Shown here: positions 1-6,350 of the stretch, piece after piece | Position numbering within the stretch: position 1 is the first letter of the stretch | Layout of the letters: every line of letters starts with the position of its first letter | From: CAZMGG01 sp964565715 | Lineage (GTDB): Bacteria; Planctomycetota; UBA1135; UBA2386 | NCBI GenBank assembly: GCA_964565715.1 | Contig: CAZMGG010000117.1 | Location: forward strand, 1 to 17,950 | DNA length: 17,950 nucleotides | Direction of reading: 5' to 3' | The notes under the pieces: generated by a model | The model's input: the letters and a program-made list of their open reading frames with translations, nothing else | Databases searched by the model: none | What the model was told of the DNA's origin: nothing | Translations under genes and position numbers: made by a program

Positions 1-312
1 TACAGAACGCGCCGCCTCACACATAATTACCGCTATTTCCAACGCACTACACTAGTGGATCTGGCGTGGTCGAGATTGTCGCCAGATAGACGCGTAGGCC
101 TGGCCCATATGATCAAAGTTGGAGATCTGCACGCTGCGGTGTCTGCATGCTGGGGCGACAGCGGAGTTCATGGCCTGAATGAGGATCTATGGCACAAGTG
201 GCTTTCTAGGATGCGTGCGGATAGCAGCCGAGCCGCCTTCAGGATGATCGAAACAAGGTTGGTGCCGCACGGTATCCTGTCGGCTCAGATGGTTGCGAGT
301 GCAATGAGGTGA
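1..312 (+). CDS. unrecognised protein, reading frame open to left edge (possibly partial)
   Basis: The frame is open from base 1 to a TGA at 310-312, so this may be the C-terminal end of a longer gene. If it starts inside the window, GTG at 55 gives 85 residues. I do not recognise the family. The product is soluble-looking, Trp/Arg/His-containing, with no signal peptide or membrane segment. Composition stands out: the first 60 bases are 48% G+C and the first 300 about 56% (hand count), against roughly 70% downstream. It uses codons such as AGA, CTA and ACA that the neighbours avoid. That fits recently acquired DNA or a non-coding edge. The alternative is a chance open frame, because the coding signal is weak. 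Confidence 0.4.
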   Translation, partial: YRTRRLTHNYRYFQRTTLVDLAWSRLSPDRRVGLAHMIKVGDLHAAVSACWGDSGVHGLNEDLWHKWLSRMRADSSRAAFRMIETRLVPHGILSAQMVASAMR

Positions 313-327
313 CGTGCGCTACTACAG

Positions 328-615
328 GTGCGGCCTATGGAAGATCCCGGACCATCCAGAAGCAGGCCCTTGGAGCAGCATTGCGGGTTGGTCCCACTCG
401 CGATGATGTTCGTGGCATATCTGCCATGCGTGGCATGGGTGGCGGCGCCACTCGTCTACGGTGCCGCGTTGATGGCGATGGTCATCATCGTCGTGCATTT
501 CCGGGACGGCAGGCGGGTGTCGCGGGCGGCGGTGCTGGCCGGCGTCCTGGCGCTGGCCTGGCTGCTCTGGCTCAGGCTCGTGCTTCAGGCATGGGATCGG
601 TCGGCGGTTGCGTGA
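328..615 (+). CDS. small hypothetical membrane protein
   Basis: This predicts a 95-residue protein from GTG 328, or 92 residues from the in-frame ATG at 337, which I consider the likelier start. After a short polar N-terminus come a hydrophobic stretch at about residues 25-55 (one long or two short helices) and another at about 67-88. A short Arg-rich loop (HFRDGRRVSR) separates them, as expected for a small helical inner-membrane protein with a cytoplasmic loop. I recognise no family. Third-position G/C is intermediate at the 5' end and high in the second half, so the gene sits on the compositional boundary of the window. It is 102 bp upstream of the transporter run and separated from it by a stem-loop at 659-676, so it may be a separate transcription unit. 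Confidence 0.5.
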   Translation: MRPMEDPGPSRSRPLEQHCGLVPLAMMFVAYLPCVAWVAAPLVYGAALMAMVIIVVHFRDGRRVSRAAVLAGVLALAWLLWLRLVLQAWDRSAVA

Positions 616-658
616 CGCTGGCGCGCCGGACCTGCGGACGACAGCATTCCCACATTCC

Positions 659-676
659 CCTGGGCCCACGCCCAGG
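659..676 (+). terminator. stem-loop between membrane protein and ABC run (weak terminator candidate)
   Basis: A perfect 7-bp inverted repeat, CCTGGGC / GCCCAGG with a CCAC loop, lies 43 bp after the stop at 615 and 41 bp before the ATG at 718. No T-tract follows, so it is not a canonical intrinsic terminator. It could be a weak terminator, a transcript-stabilising hairpin or chance in GC-rich DNA. Confidence 0.25.
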
Positions 677-717
677 CCCGCGACAATCTTCCGGCTCTCG
701 CGCGCACATGACCGCCC

Positions 718-1497
718 ATGCCCGGTGACCGACCCCCAGCCCCCAACGCCCTGCTCACCGTCCACGACCTCGGCTATCGCTACGGCGAGCGCGCGGCGGT
801 GGCCGGCGCCGACCTCGCCTGCCAGCAGGGGGAGGTCCTCGGCCTGCTCGGGCCCAACGGCGCGGGCAAGAGCACCCTGCTCGGCTGCATCGCCGGGCTG
901 CTCGGCGGCTTCACCGGCGAACTGCGCTGGCGCGGGGCGCCGTTCCGCCCGGCCCGGAACGCCGTCGAACGGGAGCGGATCGGGCTCGTGCCCCAGGACC
1001 TCGCCCTCTACGAGGAACTGACCGGCCGGGAGAACCTGGCCTTCTTCGCCAGGGTCCAGGGCGTGCCCCGGCCGGCGATCGAGGGCCGGGTGACGGCGGC
1101 GCTGGCCCTGTCGGGGCTCGCCGAGCGCGCCGACGACCGGGTCGGGACCTGGTCCGGCGGCATGAAGCGGCGGCTCAACCTGGCGATCGGCGACCTGCAC
1201 GAGCCCGAACTGCTGCTGCTGGACGAGCCGACGGTGGGCGTCGATCCGCAGTCGCGCAACCACATCTTCGGCTGCCTGCAGGAACTGGTGCGGCGCGGCC
1301 GGACGGTGATCTACACCACGCACTACCTGGAAGAAGCCCAGCGGCTGTGCCGGCGGGTGGCGATCGTGCACGACGGCCGCGTGCTGGACGTCGGCACCCG
1401 GGACGAACTGGCCGAGCGGGCGGGTTGCCCCGGCGCCGACCTGGAGACCGTGTTCCTGGAGCGGACCGGGCGCCATCTGCGGGACGGTGCGGCATGA
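718..1497 (+). CDS. ABC transporter ATP-binding protein (ABC-2 export type)
   Basis: This is the nucleotide-binding subunit of an ABC-2-type exporter, acting at the cytoplasmic face of the membrane with the permease encoded next. Visible motifs are the Walker A GPNGAGKST (residues 45-53), a Q-loop in LVPQDL (about 91-96), the signature WSGGMKRRL (about 145-153), Walker B LLLLDEPTVGVD (about 163-174) and an H-loop in TTHY (about 200). The length of 259 residues is normal for NatA/CcmA/DrrA-like subunits. The ATG at 718 is the only plausible start; no Shine-Dalgarno motif precedes it. Its stop overlaps the permease start as ATGA, implying translational coupling. The exported substrate (drug, lipid, polysaccharide, ion or peptide) cannot be inferred from sequence. 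Confidence 0.93.
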   Translation: MPGDRPPAPNALLTVHDLGYRYGERAAVAGADLACQQGEVLGLLGPNGAGKSTLLGCIAGLLGGFTGELRWRGAPFRPARNAVERERIGLVPQDLALYEELTGRENLAFFARVQGVPRPAIEGRVTAALALSGLAERADDRVGTWSGGMKRRLNLAIGDLHEPELLLLDEPTVGVDPQSRNHIFGCLQELVRRGRTVIYTTHYLEEAQRLCRRVAIVHDGRVLDVGTRDELAERAGCPGADLETVFLERTGRHLRDGAA

Positions 1498-2834
1498 GCG
1501 TCTGGGGTGCGGCCCGGGCGCTGCTCGGCAAGGACCTGCGCGCGTTCTTCCGCGATCGCACCGGCATGCTGCTCGGCTTCCTGCTGCCGATCGCGCTGAT
1601 CGCCGTGTTCGGCTTCATCATGCAGGTGGCGTTCGGCGGCGGCTCGGCGATGCCGAAGGTCACCCTGTGGGTGGCCGACGGCGACGGGTCGTCGGCGAGC
1701 GCGCGGCTGGTGGCGCAGCTGCGGGCCGTCGAGATGCTGGCGATCCGGCCGCGGCCCGGCGAGCCGGCGCTGCCGCTGGCGGACGCGCGGCAGAAGGTCG
1801 GCGACGGCGAGGCGCACCACGTGCTGCTGGTGCCCGCGGGCTATGGGGCGGCGTTGGCGGCGGGCCGCGAGCCGGCGCTGGAGCTGGTGCGCGATCCGGG
1901 CCGGGTGATGGAGGCGCGCATCGTCGGCATCGGCATCGGCCAGGCCTTCCTCGCCGCCAGCGAGGGGGCGCTGTGGCCGGCGATGCTGGGGCGGGTCCTG
2001 CGGCAGCAGGGCATGGACGAGGACCATGCGACGCGCCTGGTCGGCGCCGCCGAGGGTCTGCAGGGGGTGCTGCGCTCGTGGTTCGGCAACGCCGAGCCGG
2101 CGGCGGGCAGTGGCGCGGGCGGGCAGGACGGCGGCGTGGCGATGGACGCGATGCTGACCGGGCTGGTGCCGATGACCACCACCGACGTGCAGCCGCCGGC
2201 GCGGCCGCGCAACGTCACCTACCAGACCGCCCAGAGCATCGCCGGGATGACGGTGATGATGCTGATGTTCGGGCTGATGGCGTGCGCGACGACGCTGCTG
2301 CAGGAACGGGAGAAGGGCACCCTGCGGCGGCTGCTGGCCGCGGCGATGCCGCGGGAGAGCGTGCTGCTCGGCAAGTTCCTGTTCGGCCTGCTGGTCGGCC
2401 TGCTGCAGCTGGCGGTGCTGTTCACGTTCGGCGAGCTGCTGTTCTCGGTGGGCACGTTCCGCGATCCGGTGACCCTGCTGGTGCTGTCGCTGAGCTGGGC
2501 AGCCTGTGCCACCTCGTTCGGGCTCCTGATCGCCGCCTGGGCGCGGACCGGCAAGCAGGCCGAGGGGCTGTCGACGCTGCTGATCCTGGTGATGGCGGCG
2601 CTGGGCGGCTGCTGGTTCCCGGTGCAGATGGCGGAGCTGCCGTGGTATGCCGAGGCGATCACGCGCAGCACGCTGACCTGGTGGGCGATGAGCGGCTACC
2701 AGGGCATGTTCTGGCAGCAGTGGTCGTGGACGCACCCGGCGATGCTGCAGGCGCTCGCCGTGCAGTGGGGCTTCGCGGTGGTGGCGTTCGGGCTGGCGCG
2801 CTGGCTGTTCCATCGGCGGTATCTCGCCGGCTGA
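1494..2834 (+). CDS. ABC-2 type transporter permease
   Basis: A 446-residue permease partnering the ATPase just upstream. The ATG at 1494 overlaps the ATPase stop by 4 bp, and the protein then begins MSVWGAARALLGKDLRAFFR, a typical cytoplasmic elbow; a longer in-frame extension into the ATPase gene is rejected. Topology: one helix at about 24-48, a large extracytoplasmic domain (about 50-245), then five helices at about 249-268, 295-317, 325-350, 358-380 and 416-438. The EREKGTLRRLLA segment after the second helix is the conserved cytoplasmic motif of ABC2_membrane_3-type permeases (YhaP/NatB/YbhS-like). Two such subunits would normally form the pore. Only one permease gene is present, so a homodimer is expected. 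A 27-bp gap separates it from the sugar-binding protein. Confidence 0.92.
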   Translation: MSVWGAARALLGKDLRAFFRDRTGMLLGFLLPIALIAVFGFIMQVAFGGGSAMPKVTLWVADGDGSSASARLVAQLRAVEMLAIRPRPGEPALPLADARQKVGDGEAHHVLLVPAGYGAALAAGREPALELVRDPGRVMEARIVGIGIGQAFLAASEGALWPAMLGRVLRQQGMDEDHATRLVGAAEGLQGVLRSWFGNAEPAAGSGAGGQDGGVAMDAMLTGLVPMTTTDVQPPARPRNVTYQTAQSIAGMTVMMLMFGLMACATTLLQEREKGTLRRLLAAAMPRESVLLGKFLFGLLVGLLQLAVLFTFGELLFSVGTFRDPVTLLVLSLSWAACATSFGLLIAAWARTGKQAEGLSTLLILVMAALGGCWFPVQMAELPWYAEAITRSTLTWWAMSGYQGMFWQQWSWTHPAMLQALAVQWGFAVVAFGLARWLFHRRYLAG

Positions 2835-2861
2835 ACGGGCGGCAGCTATGGTGTCGCCCCC

Positions 2862-3908
2862 ATGGTGTGTCCCTCCGTGCCGGTCCGCGCTCCCCGGTTC
2901 CTGCCGTTCCTGCTGGTGACGCTGCTGGTGGCCCTGCTGGGGCTGCCGGCGTGCGGCGGCCGCGATGGCCGGCTGGAGGTCGCCTACGTCACCAACAACG
3001 TGTCGCCGTTCTGGCGCATCGCCGAGGCCGGCGCCCGGCACGCGGCGGCCGAAGCCGACTGCGAGGTGAGCGTGCTGAAGCCGCCGACCGGCAAGCCCGA
3101 CGAGCAGAAGCGGATCCTGGAGGACCTGCTGGCGCGCGGCGTGGCGGGGATCGCCGTCAGCCCGATCGATCCGCAGAACCAGACGGGCTTTTTGGACCAG
3201 GTGGCCGCCCGCACGCTGCTGGTGACCCACGACAGCGACGCGCCGCAGAGCCGGCGGCTGTGCTACATCGGGGTGGACAACTACCAGGCCGGGCGGCTGT
3301 GCGGCGAGCTGATCCGCGAGGCGCTGCCGCAGGGCGGCACGGTGGTGCTGCTGGTGGGCGGGCTGGACGCCGACAACGCCCGGCGGCGGCGGCAGGGCGT
3401 GATCGACGTGCTGCTGGAGCGGCCGGCGGATCCGCTGCGCTTCGACCCGCAGGACGCGGAACTGAAGGGCGCGCGCTACACGGTGCTGGCGACGTTCACT
3501 GACCAGACCGATCCGCAGAAGGCGAAGGCGGCGGCCCAGGACGCGCTGACGCGCTGGCAGGACCTCGGCTGCATGGTGGGGCTCTACGAGTACGAGCCGC
3601 CGATCATCCTGGAGGCGGTGAAGGAGGCCGGCCGGCTGGGGAGCGTCAAGATGGTGGCGTTCGACGAGAACGAGGCCACCATGGCCGGCGTCGAGGCGGG
3701 CCACATCCACGCCACGATCGTGCAGGATCCGTACGGCTACGGGCGCGAGTCGGTGCGGCTGCTGGCGGCGCTGGCCCGGGAGCCGGACGCGGCGAAGCGG
3801 GCGGCGCTGCTGCCCAAGGGCGGCTTCCTCGACATCCCGGCCCGCGCGATCCGCACCGCCGAGATCGCCGCGTTCCGCCAGGAGCTGCAGCAGAAGCTCG
3901 GCCGGTGA
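2862..3908 (+). CDS. sugar ABC transporter substrate-binding lipoprotein (ribose/galactose type)
   Basis: A 348-residue type I periplasmic binding protein (Peripla_BP_4/RbsB-like). It should capture a sugar or similar solute outside the membrane and hand it to the ATPase/permease pair encoded next. The N-terminus has a hydrophobic segment ending in the lipobox LPAC with Cys31, so it is predicted to be lipid-anchored. The family pattern starts directly after: AYVTNNVSPFWRIAEAGA, followed by repeated Rossmann-like beta-alpha units and the hinge-region IGVDNYQAGRLCGELI (about residues 136-151). VAFDENEATMAGVEAG lies near the C-terminal lobe. The ATG at 2862 is the only start that keeps the signal. 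Its last 4 bases overlap the ATPase start. The ligand cannot be assigned. Confidence 0.92.
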   Translation: MVCPSVPVRAPRFLPFLLVTLLVALLGLPACGGRDGRLEVAYVTNNVSPFWRIAEAGARHAAAEADCEVSVLKPPTGKPDEQKRILEDLLARGVAGIAVSPIDPQNQTGFLDQVAARTLLVTHDSDAPQSRRLCYIGVDNYQAGRLCGELIREALPQGGTVVLLVGGLDADNARRRRQGVIDVLLERPADPLRFDPQDAELKGARYTVLATFTDQTDPQKAKAAAQDALTRWQDLGCMVGLYEYEPPIILEAVKEAGRLGSVKMVAFDENEATMAGVEAGHIHATIVQDPYGYGRESVRLLAALAREPDAAKRAALLPKGGFLDIPARAIRTAEIAAFRQELQQKLGR

Positions 3909-5386
3909 GCGCGCCGCTGCTGGCGGTGGCGGGGGTCGGCCGCGCGTTCCCCGGCGTGCAGGCGCTGCAGGACGTACAGCTGCAGGTCCGGCAGGGCGAG
4001 GTGCTGGCGGTGATCGGCGAGAACGGCGCGGGCAAGAGCACCCTGATGAAGATCCTGGCCGGCGTGCTGCGCCCCGACGCCGGCACGATCCGCTGGCAGG
4101 GCGAGCCGGTGGCGCTGGCCGGGCCGGCTCTGGCCAACGCGCTCGGCATCGCGCTGATCCACCAGGAGCTGAGCCTGTGCGACAACCTGACCGTGGCCGG
4201 CGCCCTGTTCCTCGGCGCCGAGCTGCGGCGCGGGCCGTTCCTGCGGCTCGCCGCCATGCGGCAGGCGGCGGCGGTGGCGCTGCGGCGGGTCGGCCTCGAC
4301 GTCGATCCGGACACGCGGGTGGGGGCGCTGGCGCCGGGCCAGCGGCAGCTGGTCGAGATCGCCCGGGCGCTGCGGCTCGGCGCGCGGCTGCTGATCATGG
4401 ACGAGCCGACCTCGAGCCTGACGCATGCCGAGACGGCGCGGCTGTTCGCGGTGGTGCGCGACCTGCGGGCCGGTGGCACGGCGGTGATCTACATCAGCCA
4501 TCGGCTGGGCGAGGTGCGGGAACTGGCCGACCGGGTGCTGGCCCTGCGCGATGGCCGGAACGCCGGCGAACTGGCCGGCGCCGAGGCCACCCACGACCGC
4601 ATGGTGGCGATGATGGTGGGCCGCGCGCTGCCGCCGGCGGTGGCGACCGGCCGCTCGCCCGGCGCGGTGGTGCTGGCGGTGCGGGGGCTCCGCACCGCGG
4701 CGTTCCCGGCGGTGGCGAACGATCTGCAGGTGCGGGCCGGCGAGATCGTCGGCATCGCCGGGCTGCTGGGCAGCGGCCGCAGCGAGCTGCTGCAGGCCTT
4801 GTTCGGTGCGCTGCCGGCGCGCGGCGGCGAGGTGCGGATCGACTCTGTGCTGCGGCCGATCCGTTCGCCGCGGCAGGCGATGGCCGCCGGTCTGGCGCTG
4901 GTGCCGGAGGATCGCAAGCAGCAGGGGCTGCTGCTCGACTGGTCGGTGCGCCGGAACGTCGGCCTGGCGGCGCTGCGGGGCCTGCTGCTGGACCGCGCCC
5001 GCGAGCGCGAACTGGCGGCGACCGCCATCGCCGGCCTGCGCATCGCCACGCCGAATGCCGAACAGCCGGTCGGCGCGCTGTCCGGCGGCAACCAGCAGAA
5101 GGTCGTGCTGGGCAAGTGGCTCGCCACCCGGCCCCGCGTGCTGCTGCTCGACGAGCCGACCCGCGGCGTCGACGTCGGCGCCCGCCAGGAGATCTACCGC
5201 CAGCTCCACGAGCTGGCGGCGCGCGGGCTCGGCGTGCTGTTCGTCAGCAGCGAGCTGGAGGAGGTGCTGGCGCTGGCCGACCGGGTGCTGGTGATGGCGC
5301 ACGGCCGGATCCGCGGCGAACTCGACCGTGGCGCGGCCAGCGAGCAGGCGATCATGCAGCTGATGACCCCGGAGGCGGTGGCATGA
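3905..5386 (+). CDS. sugar ABC transporter ATP-binding protein, two nucleotide-binding domains (RbsA/MglA type)
   Basis: A 493-residue tandem ATPase energising the importer. It starts at GTG 3905, overlapping the binding-protein stop as GTGA. Domain 1 has Walker A GENGAGKST (38-46), a signature region APGQRQLVEIARAL (about 143-156) and Walker B LLIMDEPTSS (about 162-171). Domain 2 carries the diverged P-loop GLLGSGRSELLQ (about 286-297), a canonical signature LSGGNQQKV (about 392-400) and Walker B LLLDEPTRGVD (about 413-423). The diverged second P-loop is a normal trait of the RbsA/MglA/XylG family, not a defect. Length matches the family (about 500). The stop overlaps the permease ATG as ATGA. 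The substrate is a monosaccharide or related polyol/nucleoside by family, not determined further. Confidence 0.95.
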   Translation: MSAPLLAVAGVGRAFPGVQALQDVQLQVRQGEVLAVIGENGAGKSTLMKILAGVLRPDAGTIRWQGEPVALAGPALANALGIALIHQELSLCDNLTVAGALFLGAELRRGPFLRLAAMRQAAAVALRRVGLDVDPDTRVGALAPGQRQLVEIARALRLGARLLIMDEPTSSLTHAETARLFAVVRDLRAGGTAVIYISHRLGEVRELADRVLALRDGRNAGELAGAEATHDRMVAMMVGRALPPAVATGRSPGAVVLAVRGLRTAAFPAVANDLQVRAGEIVGIAGLLGSGRSELLQALFGALPARGGEVRIDSVLRPIRSPRQAMAAGLALVPEDRKQQGLLLDWSVRRNVGLAALRGLLLDRARERELAATAIAGLRIATPNAEQPVGALSGGNQQKVVLGKWLATRPRVLLLDEPTRGVDVGARQEIYRQLHELAARGLGVLFVSSELEEVLALADRVLVMAHGRIRGELDRGAASEQAIMQLMTPEAVA

Positions 5387-6339
5387 GGCGCGAACTGGGC
5401 GTGCTGGGGCTGCTGCTGGCCATCGTGCTGTTCGCCGCGCTGGGCTCCGACCGCTTCCTGTCGGCGGACAACCTGCAGAACCTGCTGCAGCGCAGCGCCC
5501 TGTTCGGCATCCTCAGCCTCGGCGCCGCGTTCGTCATCGTCACCGGCGGCATCGACCTGGCGATCGGCTCGGTGGTGTGCGTGATCGGCTGCCTGCTGCC
5601 GCTGCTGCTCACCCGCTGGGAATGGCCGCCCTGGCTGGCGCTGCCGGCGCTGCTGGCCGTGGCCACCCTGATCGGGCTGTTCCACGGCCTGCTGGTGGTC
5701 GTCGTGCGGCTGCAGCCCTTCGTGGTCACGCTCTGCGGGCTGCTGCTCTACCGCGGCCTCATGCGCTGGGTCACCGCCGACGAGAGCATGGGGCTCGGCG
5801 ACGGCTTCCAGGGCCTGCGCTGGCTCGCCACCGGGCGCATCCCGCTGGCGGGCTTCGGCCTGCCGGTGCCGGCCCTGCTGCTCCTGCTGCTGGCGCTGCT
5901 GGCGGCGCTGTTCTTCGGCCGCACCGTCTGGGGCCGGCATCTGCTGGCGCTGGGTCGCAACGCCGAGGCGGCGCGGTTGTCGGGCGTCGCGACCGGCCGG
6001 CTCACCGTGCTGGCCTACGTCGCCTGCGCCGTGCTGTCGGCCACCGGCGGCCTGCTGTTCGTGCTGGACGTCAACTCGGCGCAGGCCGCCAGCTTCGGCA
6101 ACTTCTACGAGCTCTACGCCATCGCCGGCGCGGTGCTGGGCGGCTGCGCGCTGCGCGGCGGCGAGGTGTCGGTGGTCGGCGTGCTGGCCGGCGCCACGGT
6201 CATGCAGGTGCTGCAGAACACGATCCGGCTGGTGGCGCGCTCCGACCAGCTCGAGTTCGCCGTGGTGGGCGGCGTGATCCTGCTGGGCGCCTCGGCCGAC
6301 GAGATCGTCCGCCGCCTCTGGGGCCGCCGCCGCCGCTGA
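5383..6339 (+). CDS. sugar ABC transporter permease (RbsC type)
   Basis: The 318-residue membrane subunit of the importer, of the BPD_transp_2 family. The ATG at 5383 overlaps the ATPase stop by 4 bp. It is preceded by GGAGG at about 7 bp spacing, one of the few Shine-Dalgarno-like motifs in the window. Eight or more hydrophobic helices are visible, starting at residues 5-21. The family hallmarks are present: an early SADNLQNLLQ segment, VIVTGGIDLAIGSVV (about 51-65), and a late cytoplasmic GRNAEAARLSGV loop (about 191-202) that contacts the ATPase. It is followed by AIAGAVLGGCALRGGEVSVVG near residue 250 (first 20 or so residues of that helix pair). It ends 7 bp from the stop of the convergent gene at 6347. 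Confidence 0.94.
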   Translation: MRRELGVLGLLLAIVLFAALGSDRFLSADNLQNLLQRSALFGILSLGAAFVIVTGGIDLAIGSVVCVIGCLLPLLLTRWEWPPWLALPALLAVATLIGLFHGLLVVVVRLQPFVVTLCGLLLYRGLMRWVTADESMGLGDGFQGLRWLATGRIPLAGFGLPVPALLLLLLALLAALFFGRTVWGRHLLALGRNAEAARLSGVATGRLTVLAYVACAVLSATGGLLFVLDVNSAQAASFGNFYELYAIAGAVLGGCALRGGEVSVVGVLAGATVMQVLQNTIRLVARSDQLEFAVVGGVILLGASADEIVRRLWGRRRR

Positions 6340-6350
6340 GCGCGCCTCAG
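6336..6350. terminator. short palindrome across convergent stops (very weak terminator candidate)
   Basis: CTGAG-CGCGC-CTCAG forms a 5-bp stem that contains both the plus-strand TGA (6337-6339) and the minus-strand TGA (complement of 6347-6349). Three of the pairs follow automatically from two facing TGA stops, so this is only suggestive. No T-tract is present. Confidence 0.15.

Noticed and set aside
1347..1493. N-terminal extension of the ABC-2 permease into the ATPase gene
   Set aside because: The ATGA overlap at 1494-1497 and the typical cytoplasmic elbow sequence mark the true start.
1323..3710. Very long minus-strand open frame (about 795 codons) opposite the exporter and binding-protein genes
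   Set aside because: It is an antisense shadow. The product is Arg/His/Gln/Pro-rich low-complexity text typical of the opposite strand of high-GC genes, and the plus-strand genes have unmistakable family motifs.
4762..4797. Degenerate second P-loop in the double ATPase as a sign of gene decay
   Set aside because: A diverged second nucleotide site is normal in RbsA/MglA-type proteins, and the second signature and Walker B are intact.
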